Below are positions 1 to 7,499 of a stretch of 64,000 nucleotides of DNA, piece by piece; positions within the stretch are counted from its first letter, which is position 1, and every line of letters starts with the position of its first letter. The stretch is from Winkia neuii (GTDB taxonomy: Bacteria > Actinomycetota > Actinomycetes > Actinomycetales > Actinomycetaceae), in NCBI RefSeq assembly GCF_029011175.1, contig NZ_CP118946.1:434001-498000 (forward strand). Reading direction: 5' to 3'. The translations under genes were made by a program, and so were the position numbers. The notes beneath the pieces were generated by a model. The model did no database searches, had not been told where the DNA came from, and saw nothing but the letters and a program-made list of their open reading frames with translations.

Positions 1-215
1 TCTTGCAGCAGGCGGCGAATGCGGTTCCCGTTGGCTCCACCCAGCGGACCGGTAGTCGCGACCCGATGCCCAAGACGGGCTGCCACCCGTGCCACGTTGA
101 TTCCCTTGCCGCCAGCGGCAACTGTGGGCGCAACGCGGTAAGAAGACCCCACCTGCAGGTGCTCCACCCGGTAGGTAACGTCGAGGGCGGGATTAGCGGT
201 AAGTGTCAGAATCAT
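1..215 (-). CDS. PfkB-family sugar-phosphate kinase (tagatose-6-P / fructose-1-P kinase type), 5' part only
   Basis: The N-terminal 71 codons of a PfkB (ribokinase-superfamily) kinase are present; the rest lies beyond the left edge. The start MILTLTANPALD and the signature AGGKGINVARVAARLG are typical of the LacC/FruK/PfkB subgroup, which phosphorylates C1 or C6 of ketose phosphates in the cytoplasm. The ATG lies directly after the TAG of the ROK gene, so translation is probably coupled. Next to a SIS isomerase and a ROK kinase, tagatose-6-phosphate kinase (galactosamine/GalNAc branch) is the best guess. 1-phosphofructokinase cannot be excluded from this fragment. Confidence 0.8.
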   Translation of the reverse strand, partial: MILTLTANPALDVTYRVEHLQVGSSYRVAPTVAAGGKGINVARVAARLGHRVATTGPLGGANGNRIRRLLQ

Positions 216-1163
216 CTAATCCACCGCTGGGAAACTAATGGGCAGTGCGCGCCACTGCACGTAGGAATCGAACGAGCGCACTGCAGCCCCCAGAGCCTGA
301 CTGTAAGTACCCAAGGTGGCACTGCGCAGAGGAGCTTCGGGGAGCAGCGGCGAGTACGAGCGCAGCTGCTGTGCAATGGGATTGAGCAGCAGAGGACCAG
401 CCCCAGCCATACCCCCACCCACGACTACGGGAATGGGACCAAGCAAATGAATGGCAGCGGCAATGGAGCGCGACAACTCGCCCAGACCAGAACTAATGAT
501 GTGCCGCGCCAATTCGTTGCCGCCGCGAGCCAGATCGAAGACCTCGCGCGCCCCCGCATCCTCTGCAATGAGGCGCGGATCCGCCCTCCACATGCGGCGT
601 GCGAAAGCGGAGGCCGAACACACCTTTTCCAACGTGGTGTTCTGGCCGGGCCGATCCGGATCGGGCACCAGGTGTTGCCCGATCTCGCCAGACCACGGGT
701 GGGCGGCCACGGGGTAGCCGTCGATGATCAAGGCTGCGGAAACGCCGGTACCCAGGGCAATGTAGAGGCTATCGGCCTCTGCCGCACCCCACCTGCTTTC
801 CCCAAGAGCGCCCGAACGCACGTCATGCGCTAGCACTACGGGTACCTGCAGGGCAGTGGCGAGGGCGTCGCGCAGCGGGTAATCTTTCCACCCCAAATTG
901 ACGGAGTAGACCCCCACCCCGTGTTCCTCGTCAACAATGCCCGGTACTGCCACCGTTACGGTGGGTACCAACTCGGTGACGCCCTCGAGCCCGCTACTTT
1001 CAGCGCGCATAGTGGCATACAGATCCGCGAGCGCGTCGATAATGTCCTCCACCTTGCCGGTGCGCGGAGTGGGGCGATTCCACCTGGCTGCGACCTCGCC
1101 GGTTTTGCTGGCAAGCACCGCCTTGATGTTGGTGCCGCCGACATCTATCCCGAAGGCGTGCAT
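216..1163 (-). CDS. ROK-family sugar kinase lacking the usual zinc-binding cysteine motif
   Basis: This 315-residue protein has the N-terminal ATP-phosphate motif IDVGGTNIKAVLA (about residues 6-18) and the central ALGTGVSAALIIDG, both standard for ROK kinases that phosphorylate glucose, GlcNAc, ManNAc or related hexoses. After GEIGQH, where ROK enzymes normally carry a CxCGxxGCxE zinc loop, the sequence reads PDPDRPGQNTTLEKVCSASA and only one cysteine remains. It is the middle gene of a three-gene leftward operon: its ATG shares one base with the TGA of the SIS gene (TGATG), and its TAG abuts the next ATG. GalNAc 6-kinase is an inference from the neighbouring GalNAc-releasing pathway. Confidence 0.85.
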   Translation of the reverse strand: MHAFGIDVGGTNIKAVLASKTGEVAARWNRPTPRTGKVEDIIDALADLYATMRAESSGLEGVTELVPTVTVAVPGIVDEEHGVGVYSVNLGWKDYPLRDALATALQVPVVLAHDVRSGALGESRWGAAEADSLYIALGTGVSAALIIDGYPVAAHPWSGEIGQHLVPDPDRPGQNTTLEKVCSASAFARRMWRADPRLIAEDAGAREVFDLARGGNELARHIISSGLGELSRSIAAAIHLLGPIPVVVGGGMAGAGPLLLNPIAQQLRSYSPLLPEAPLRSATLGTYSQALGAAVRSFDSYVQWRALPISFPAVD

Positions 1164-2044
1164 CAGTGTTGCCCTTCAGCAAGAATCACCGAACGGGTCA
1201 GGTTCCGAGGGGTGTCTGGGTTTAGGCCGCGATCCTCGGCGCGGGCGACCGCCAGTCGCTGCGCGAGCACCAGGTGTGCTAGCGGGTGCAGCTCGCTGGT
1301 AACCAGTTCTGCGCCGGTCTGGGCCACCTGCTCCGCCAGTCCGGCGGGGAGCTTCCCGAAGGCCCACACCAGCCTGCCGGGTTGGGCGATCGAAATGGGG
1401 CCGTGCCGGTACTCCATGGCCGGGTAGGATTCAGCCCAGGACTGCGAGGCTTCCCTGTTCTTCAGGGCTGCTTCGTTTGCTAGGCCAATGGTCCAGCCGG
1501 TACCCAGGAACGAGATCTGGTCTGCCTTTACCCATCGCTCGGGAATGTCTAGTTGCAGGGCCTTTTCGCAATCGGCGGCGGCCGCCTGTACGTCCTCGCC
1601 AAGAGTAGAGAGCAGCAATAGTAGGGCGGTGGTAGCAAAGCGGGTCTGTACCACCGATTCTTCGTCGGCAAAGGCAAGAGTAATTTCTTCGTCCGCGTAG
1701 TCGCTGCCCGGGCCGGGGGTGACCGCGGTGATCAGGACGTTCGGAACGTTCTGTTCGCGCGTCGCCCGCAGCAGATCGACGATTTCGGTAGTGGTACCGG
1801 AACGAGAGATGCAGATGACCTTCTGCCAGTCGCCCATGGGGAATTCGGTTGCGGTGTAGGCGAAAGTTGCCTCTCCCGTCTTTAGTTCGCGCATCCGGGC
1901 GTATGCCTGCGCCATGAACCATGAGGTGCCGCAGCCAACCACGGCGACGCGCCCCTTCTCAGTGACGAGGGCGGAGGCATCCACCTGCGTAGTTTTCCGC
2001 CAGGTTTCCGGCTGTGAATTGATTTCCTGACTGGTTAGCGACAT
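1163..2044 (-). CDS. SIS-domain sugar isomerase/deaminase (AgaS / GlmS-isomerase-like)
   Basis: Two SIS domains are visible. The first has CGTSW (residues 38-42) and SRSGTTTE (80-87). The second has AALKNREAS and YRHGPIS, and the C-terminus carries GLNPDTPRNLTRSV, typical of GlmS isomerase-domain and AgaS-type proteins without the glutaminase half. These enzymes interconvert aldose and ketose phosphates, often removing the amino group of hexosamine-6-phosphates. I chose the ATG at 2044, preceded by AAAGG, over an upstream in-frame ATG at 2095 without a ribosome site; this gives 293 residues. As first gene of the operon with ROK and PfkB kinases, it plausibly turns galactosamine-6-P into tagatose-6-P. 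Substrate is inferred. Confidence 0.85.
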   Translation of the reverse strand: MSLTSQEINSQPETWRKTTQVDASALVTEKGRVAVVGCGTSWFMAQAYARMRELKTGEATFAYTATEFPMGDWQKVICISRSGTTTEIVDLLRATREQNVPNVLITAVTPGPGSDYADEEITLAFADEESVVQTRFATTALLLLLSTLGEDVQAAAADCEKALQLDIPERWVKADQISFLGTGWTIGLANEAALKNREASQSWAESYPAMEYRHGPISIAQPGRLVWAFGKLPAGLAEQVAQTGAELVTSELHPLAHLVLAQRLAVARAEDRGLNPDTPRNLTRSVILAEGQH

Positions 2045-2204
2045 TGCTGCACCTTTCTGATTGAATTTCGACTCAAGGCTAGGGTTTTCGGTCAAAATCG
2101 GTCAATGAGTCGGGCTTGTGACGGTGAAAAATAAGGGGTTTAGGCAGAAAAAATCATCGCGAAATAGGCTTCTGGGCTGGGCATATAAGCTTCGATCAGC
2201 AAAA

Positions 2205-2258
2205 GTGAGCAAAATTTCTTGCACAGCTTGAGCGAATGTGACAAGATTTTGCTTGTCC
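2205..2258. promoter_or_regulatory. Two inverted repeats between the divergent glycan operons, candidate DeoR operators
   Basis: Two similar inverted repeats lie in the 234-bp divergent intergenic region just before the regulator gene: GCAA-N6-TTGC at 2209-2222 and GACAAG-N6-CTTGTC at 2240-2257. Both have a six-base AT-rich centre and a preceding GTGA. TTGCAC at 2219-2224 could be a -35 element for the rightward operon, which would put the second repeat over the -10. Autoregulation by the adjacent DeoR protein is inferred; the rest of the intergenic region shows nothing I can name. Confidence 0.45.
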
Positions 2259-2278
2259 CGGCTAGCAAAGGAGTGGCA

Positions 2279-3067
2279 GTGGGCAGACAAGACCGACAGT
2301 CAAAAATTGTCGACTTAGTGATCGAGCGTGGAAGTGTGCACGTAGACGATATTGTCGCCGCCCTCGGAGTATCTCCAGCTACGGTTCGCCGCGATCTAGA
2401 TGCCCTGAGCGAGCAGCAACTTATCACCAGGGTACGAGGTGGTGCGAAGGCAAACGCGTCCTCGGGAGAATTGCCCATGCGCTACCGCACTTCGCGGGAA
2501 TGGGACGAAAAGCAGGCCATTGCTCGGCGCGCGTGCCTGCTCGCAAAACCCGGCTCTGTTGTCTCGTTCAACGGCGGTACCACCACCACAGTGGCGGCCT
2601 ACGAACTGGGCGTGCGCACGTCCTCGGAAAGAGCCTTTACCGAACGGCCGCTGACAGTGATCACTAACGCCGTAAACATTGCCAACGACCTGACTGTGCG
2701 CCCCAACGTGCAACTCGTGGTGATCGGTGGGGTGGCGCGCTCCCGCTCCTACGAACTTGTAGGGTCGCTGGCCAAGGCCGTATTGGAGCGCATCAAAGTG
2801 GGACTCTTGTTTTTAGGAGTCACCTCCCTCGATATACAATCAGGTGGCATTTACACAAACAACGAAGCCGAAGCTGTAGTGAATACGGCCTTGGTGGAAG
2901 TGGCTCAGAAAGTTGTAGTTTTGGCAGACCACACCAAATTCGGGCAAAGCGCCTTCGCTAACATCTGCTCTTTCGACAAGATCGACCAAGTTATTACCGA
3001 CGGTGGTACCAGTGCCGATCAGATAGCCGCACTAACACGACACGGAATCGAGGTCACCGTAGCATGA
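2279..3067 (+). CDS. DeoR/GlpR-family transcriptional repressor
   Basis: A 262-residue regulator: an N-terminal DeoR winged helix (RQSKIVDLVIERGSVHVDDI, then VSPATVRRDLDALSEQQLI) is followed by the DeoR C-terminal sugar-phosphate sensor fold, with FNGGTTTTVAAYEL, VVIGGVARSRSYELVGSLA and VVLADHTKFGQSAF. The GTG at 2279 has AAAGGAG in front and leaves a normal DeoR N-terminus; the longer open frame from 2219 has no ribosome site. It is the first gene of the rightward operon and overlaps the next start by four bases (ATGA). Such repressors are released by a phosphorylated sugar of the pathway, here perhaps tagatose-6-P or a galactosyl phosphate (inference). Confidence 0.93.
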   Translation: MGRQDRQSKIVDLVIERGSVHVDDIVAALGVSPATVRRDLDALSEQQLITRVRGGAKANASSGELPMRYRTSREWDEKQAIARRACLLAKPGSVVSFNGGTTTTVAAYELGVRTSSERAFTERPLTVITNAVNIANDLTVRPNVQLVVIGGVARSRSYELVGSLAKAVLERIKVGLLFLGVTSLDIQSGGIYTNNEAEAVVNTALVEVAQKVVVLADHTKFGQSAFANICSFDKIDQVITDGGTSADQIAALTRHGIEVTVA

Positions 3068-3861
3068 GCACGCGCAAGGCAGTCATTATGGCTCGCGGAC
3101 TCGGCACTCGCATGCGCGCCGACGACGGCACGAAACTAGAAGACTCCCAGGTAGGGGCCGCATCCGCCGGCACCAAGGGGCTGATCGACGTGGGCCGTCC
3201 CTTTTTGGACTACGTTATTTCCGCCCTCGTGAAGGCCGGTATCAAGGAAGTTTGCCTGGTAATAGGGCCAGAACAGCAAGCGTTCCGCGACTACTACGAT
3301 TCGCTGGCTACCAAGAAGGTCACCATCTCTTACGCCGTACAAGAGAAGCCGCTAGGCACTGCCGACGCGGTGGCCGCCGCCAAAGATTTTCTTACCGAGG
3401 GCGCATTGGTGCTCAACTCGGACAACTACTATCCGGTCGGCGCGCTCAAGGCACTGGCGCAAACCGATGGTACTGCCACTGTTGGCTTTGACCGCGACGG
3501 GCTAGTAGCTAACTCCAACATTCCTGCCGACCGCATTGCGGCCTTCGCCATCATGGCAACCGAGGACGGCCATCTTCGCGACATCGTGGAAAAGCCGACT
3601 GCGCAGCAGCTGCAAGAATTGCCCGGAGCTCCCGTGTCAATGAACTGCTGGCGGTTCACCCCGCAAGTCATTACTGCCTGCGCCAATATTTCGCCCTCGC
3701 CCCGCGGGGAATACGAGGTAGTGGATGCGGTTAGATATTTGATTGAGCAGGGCGAACAGGTGACGGTAGTGCCTTCTAAAGAGGGCGTGCTGGACATGTC
3801 TTCGCGCCGCGACATTGCGGCGGTCAAAGAAGCCTTGGCAGATGTGTCGGTGAGTCTGTAA
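3064..3861 (+). CDS. Sugar-1-phosphate nucleotidyltransferase-like protein
   Basis: A 265-residue member of the NTP_transferase (GT-A) family, the enzymes that couple a sugar-1-phosphate to an NTP. The glycine-rich NTP loop reads MARGLGTRM instead of the usual AGGxGTRL, and a lysine follows in SAGTKGLIDVG. The product-binding parts VQEKPLGTADAV, LNSDNYYP and DIVEKPTAQQLQ are recognisable. It is translationally coupled to the DeoR gene and followed three bases later by the GHMP kinase. Beside LnpA, which yields galactose-1-phosphate, it could activate Gal-1-P or GalNAc-1-P to a UDP-sugar in place of the bifidobacterial GalT (lnpC). The substrate is not readable from sequence. Confidence 0.75.
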   Translation: MSTRKAVIMARGLGTRMRADDGTKLEDSQVGAASAGTKGLIDVGRPFLDYVISALVKAGIKEVCLVIGPEQQAFRDYYDSLATKKVTISYAVQEKPLGTADAVAAAKDFLTEGALVLNSDNYYPVGALKALAQTDGTATVGFDRDGLVANSNIPADRIAAFAIMATEDGHLRDIVEKPTAQQLQELPGAPVSMNCWRFTPQVITACANISPSPRGEYEVVDAVRYLIEQGEQVTVVPSKEGVLDMSSRRDIAAVKEALADVSVSL

Positions 3862-3864
3862 ATC

Positions 3865-5172
3865 ATGGATCCGGTCCTCTATCCCACAGGCCCCATCACC
3901 GGGGCAATCAACATTGCCGCAAAGGTATCTACCCCCGACGCGTTGCCGGGGCCTGTAAACGAAGTGTCCTGGTTTGTGCCCGGGCGTATTGAAGTGCTGG
4001 GCAAGCACACGGACTATGCGGGTGGCCGGTCACTGCTTGCGGCAGTAGACCGCGGGATTACGTTTACCGCCAGGCGCATCGACGAGCCGGTGGTGCGCGT
4101 GTATTCGTCGGCAGTTGGCGAAAGCGTAGACATTCAGATCAGCGGGGATAGGCCGCCACTGCCGCCGGGGCATTGGGCCGCCTACCCCGAAGCGGTAGTG
4201 ACCCGCCTAGAAGCAAACTTTCCCGGCTACGTGGTGGGGGCACAAATAGATGTGGACTCCACCCTGCCGTTGGCATCGGGCATGTCTTCTTCCTCGGCAA
4301 TGGTCATCGGCATCTCCCGCTGCCTCATTGACCTGGGCGGTATTGCTTCGCTGGCGCTCTTCCGCCGGCACATTCGCGACTACGAATCGTTGGCGGGCTA
4401 CATGGCTTGCATCGAGAACGGAATGACTTTCGGGGATCTAAAAGGCAGACGCGGGGTAGGAACCTTTGGCGGCAGCGAAGACCACACCGCCATGCTGTGC
4501 TGCGAACAGGGCAAACTAGCGGAATACTCCTTCTCGCCGGTGCGGCGCCGGGCATTGGTACCCGTGCCCGAAGGGTATGCCTTCGTGGTGGCAGTGTCCG
4601 GGGTGCTGGCCGAAAAGACCGGTGCTGCCCGCGACGCTTACAACCGGGTGTCTCTGGCGGTGCGCGAAATTGTGGGGTTGTGGAATTCAGATACCGGCCG
4701 TACCGATACCTCGTTGGCCGAGGCAATCGCCTCCTCTGAGCATGCCTTAGACCGCATGCGGGAACTGGTAGGCGAAGACAACTATTTGCGTCGCCGGCTG
4801 GACCAGTTCTACGCGGAATCCGAAGAAATTGTGCCGCTGGCGGCCGACGCGCTAGCAGGCGGTCACTTGAAAGATTTTGGTGAACTGGTGGACCGTTCTC
4901 AGCAGTTGGCGCAGACAGGCCTAGAGAACCAGGTGCAGCAGACCGTTTTCCTAGCCCGCAGCGCCCGGCAGCTAGGCGCGCAGGCAGCCAGTGCATTCGG
5001 GGCTGGTTTCGGGGGCAGCGTCTGGGCCCTTGTCAGGCGCGAGAGTGCTGAAGAATTCGCCAGTAAATGGCTAAAGGAATACCTGCGGGTATTCCCGTAT
5101 TTGAAAGACCGCGCTGCCACCCACGTGGCGGCGTTTGCCGGACGAGCATATAGAAGGAGCACCAATGGATAG
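3865..5172 (+). CDS. GHMP kinase, galactokinase-like
   Basis: A 435-residue GHMP-superfamily kinase. The galactokinase signature appears as PGRIEVLGKHTDYAGGRSL (about residues 35-53), the ATP loop as LPLASGMSSSSAM, and motif 3 as FGAGFGGSVWALV near the C-terminus. ENGMTFGDLKGRRGVGTFGG and SGVLAEKTGAARDAYN also fit this group. It phosphorylates an anomeric hydroxyl, giving galactose-1-P or possibly GalNAc-1-P. It starts three bases after the nucleotidyltransferase and overlaps the lnpA start by eight bases, so the two enzymes are probably made together. In bifidobacteria the equivalent slot is filled by NahK (lnpB); whether this kinase takes N-acetylhexosamines is open. Confidence 0.85.
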   Translation: MDPVLYPTGPITGAINIAAKVSTPDALPGPVNEVSWFVPGRIEVLGKHTDYAGGRSLLAAVDRGITFTARRIDEPVVRVYSSAVGESVDIQISGDRPPLPPGHWAAYPEAVVTRLEANFPGYVVGAQIDVDSTLPLASGMSSSSAMVIGISRCLIDLGGIASLALFRRHIRDYESLAGYMACIENGMTFGDLKGRRGVGTFGGSEDHTAMLCCEQGKLAEYSFSPVRRRALVPVPEGYAFVVAVSGVLAEKTGAARDAYNRVSLAVREIVGLWNSDTGRTDTSLAEAIASSEHALDRMRELVGEDNYLRRRLDQFYAESEEIVPLAADALAGGHLKDFGELVDRSQQLAQTGLENQVQQTVFLARSARQLGAQAASAFGAGFGGSVWALVRRESAEEFASKWLKEYLRVFPYLKDRAATHVAAFAGRAYRRSTNG

Positions 5173-7396
5173 TGGCCGCTTGACCCTACCTATCGAAGAG
5201 GGCATGGACAGCCAGATTCGTGAACTGGTAGCCCGCCTAAAACCGGATGCGGTGCGAAATTCTGACGGCACCGCCCTGCCCGCACTAGCGAAGGAGCTAG
5301 TCGACAAGGTGTATGCCACCTATTTCCCGTCTAGGGGCGACCACGGCTGGTCGCGGGCGCACCCAGATCAGCGCGTGCACCAGTATTTGATGAGCCGCCG
5401 CAAAGTAGCTGGCAGCAATGAAGCGCTCCAGATCGATGTGATGGAGGGGTATTTTGCCCAGCAGTTTGCGCCCGAACTAGAGTGCGACCTGGCTAAGTAC
5501 TGGCAGGTCATAGACCGTACCACCGGCAGGGAAGTGCCTCCCAGCGGGTGGAGCGTAGCGCCGGCCCCCGCCCGCCCAATTGATCGGGAAGCGGAAGCGG
5601 CTAACTCCGGTCCAGAAGACGCAGAATCGGCCTCGGCAATCGTCACCATTGCCAGCCCCGAACTGCTCCACGAATACACGGTAAACTTCCTGGCCCGGCA
5701 GATTTGGGATTCGACCCAGATCTACAACTACCTGACCAACGACTGGGCAAGCGATCCCACCCGCAAGAAGGACAAGACTTACGATCCTGCCTACGCCCAG
5801 ACCTGGCAGTTCATGCAGAAGGCCCTGAAGGAATGGTTGGATGAACACCCCGAAGTAGACGTGGTTCGCTTCACCACCTTCTTCTACCACTTCACCCTGG
5901 TCTTCGGTGAAGATGCCCGCGAGAAGTACGTAGACTGGTTCGGCTATTCTGCCGCGGTTTCCGTGCCCGCCCTGCAGGCGTTTGAAAAAGAAAAGGGCTA
6001 TGCGCTGCGCCCTGAAGACTTTGTGGATGCCGGCTATTACAACTCGCCCTTCCGCCCTCCAAAAGCGCATTTCTTGGACTGGATTGACTTCGTCAGCAAG
6101 CAGGTGGCAGACAAGGCAAAGACCCTGGTGAAGACCACTCACGATGCCGGCAGGGAAGCCATGATGTTCCTGGGCGACAACTGGATTGGCACCGAGCCTT
6201 ACGGGAAGTACTTCCCAGACATCGAATTGGATGCGGTAGTCGGGTCCGTTGGCAACGCCGCGACCTGCCGAATGATCAGTGACATTCCAGGCGTGCGCTA
6301 CACGGAGGGACGGTTTTTGCCCTATTTCTTCCCAGATGTGTTCAACCCCGAGGGCGATCCGGTGGGCGAAGCCAACGAATCGTGGCTGGGCGCTCGCCGA
6401 GCCATCATTCGTAATCCCCTGGATCGCATGGGCTACGGCGGCTACCTCTCACTAGCCATGCAACACCCTGACTTCATCGACCGGGTGGAACAGATTGTTG
6501 CAGAATTCCGTTCCCTCCACTCGGTCACCGATGGGCAGCGCCCGCTGAACAGTCCTATCAAGGTGGGAATCGTCAACGCTTGGGGCGCTCTGCGCAGCTG
6601 GCAGACCCACATGGTGGCGCACGCCCTGCACTACCGCGAGGCCTACTCCTACGTGGGGGTTATTGAAGCGCTCGCGGGGCTACCTTTTGAGGTGCAGTTC
6701 CTCAGTTTCGCCGACGTTGTAGACGGGGCGCTAGAGGGCGTCGACGTGGTAATCAATGCCGGTTCTGCTGGTACTGCTTTCTCGGGTGGTCCGGCATGGG
6801 AGGATCCGAAGTTAGTGGTGGCTATGCGCGAGTTCGTGGCGCGCGGGGGCGGCTTCATCGGGGTAGGGGAACCTACTGCGTTGACCGCGGCAGCTGCCGG
6901 GCGTACGGGCGCTACTTTCGCCCTCTCCGATGTGCTGGGTGTTGACCGGGAACGCGATTGGTCCTTGTCCACTGACAAGTACCCCAGGCGGGCAGAGGAT
7001 CACTTTATTACTGCCGATTTGTCTGCCCCCTTTGCTCCCGGCGAGGCAATAAATGGGGTATTCGCTACCACTGGTACCTCGTTAGCTCATACCGAGGGTG
7101 GGCTGATCCTAGCAGTCAACCAGTACTTTGCGGGACGCGCAGTCTACGCATCCGGGTTGGCCTATTCGATCCCTAATGCGCGCCTTCTACACCGCGCACT
7201 GTACTGGGCGGCTGGAGCCGAAGAGCAGTGGGCCTGCAGCGGCGTAAGCGATAACCCGGCCTTGGAAGTAGCGCATTATCCCAACGGCAAGGTGCTGGTC
7301 GCAAACATCAGCAATACTGATCAATCTGGCACATTTTCTACAGTGTCGAAAGAAGCTATAACTGTTCCATCTATGCAGGTCAAATGGGTTAAGTGA
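5165..7396 (+). CDS. lnpA: 1,3-beta-galactosyl-N-acetylhexosamine phosphorylase (GH112, GNB/LNB phosphorylase)
   Basis: This 743-residue protein matches LnpA of bifidobacteria as I remember it: GRLTLPIEEG and DAVRNSDGTALP at the N-terminus, KYWQVIDRTTGREV, and FLGDNWIGTEPYGKYF, whose Asp338 corresponds to the catalytic acid. It cleaves galacto-N-biose or lacto-N-biose with phosphate to Gal-1-P plus GalNAc or GlcNAc in the cytoplasm. Length is normal for GH112. The ATG at 5165 has AGAAGGAG in front; the open frame from 5135 does not. It sits between the sugar kinase and the ABC importer, as expected for intracellular phosphorolysis of an imported disaccharide. Confidence 0.95.
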   Translation: MDSGRLTLPIEEGMDSQIRELVARLKPDAVRNSDGTALPALAKELVDKVYATYFPSRGDHGWSRAHPDQRVHQYLMSRRKVAGSNEALQIDVMEGYFAQQFAPELECDLAKYWQVIDRTTGREVPPSGWSVAPAPARPIDREAEAANSGPEDAESASAIVTIASPELLHEYTVNFLARQIWDSTQIYNYLTNDWASDPTRKKDKTYDPAYAQTWQFMQKALKEWLDEHPEVDVVRFTTFFYHFTLVFGEDAREKYVDWFGYSAAVSVPALQAFEKEKGYALRPEDFVDAGYYNSPFRPPKAHFLDWIDFVSKQVADKAKTLVKTTHDAGREAMMFLGDNWIGTEPYGKYFPDIELDAVVGSVGNAATCRMISDIPGVRYTEGRFLPYFFPDVFNPEGDPVGEANESWLGARRAIIRNPLDRMGYGGYLSLAMQHPDFIDRVEQIVAEFRSLHSVTDGQRPLNSPIKVGIVNAWGALRSWQTHMVAHALHYREAYSYVGVIEALAGLPFEVQFLSFADVVDGALEGVDVVINAGSAGTAFSGGPAWEDPKLVVAMREFVARGGGFIGVGEPTALTAAAAGRTGATFALSDVLGVDRERDWSLSTDKYPRRAEDHFITADLSAPFAPGEAINGVFATTGTSLAHTEGGLILAVNQYFAGRAVYASGLAYSIPNARLLHRALYWAAGAEEQWACSGVSDNPALEVAHYPNGKVLVANISNTDQSGTFSTVSKEAITVPSMQVKWVK

Positions 7397-7433
7397 GGTT
7401 TTTGTGAGACATGTGCGAAACCGGAAGGGAGGG

Positions 7434-7457
7434 GCGGAAAAGATAAACTAGTTCCGC
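7434..7457 (+). other. Short intercistronic inverted repeat between lnpA and the binding-protein gene
   Basis: GCGGAA (7434-7439) can pair with TTCCGC (7452-7457) across a 12-base AT-rich loop in the 103-base gap before the solute-binding protein gene. There is no U-tract. It could be an mRNA-stabilising or processing hairpin raising binding-protein expression over lnpA, or chance. Confidence 0.25.
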
Positions 7458-7499
7458 ATATTCCCGCGTATTTTATTCACTTCAATGAAGAGGTTCATA

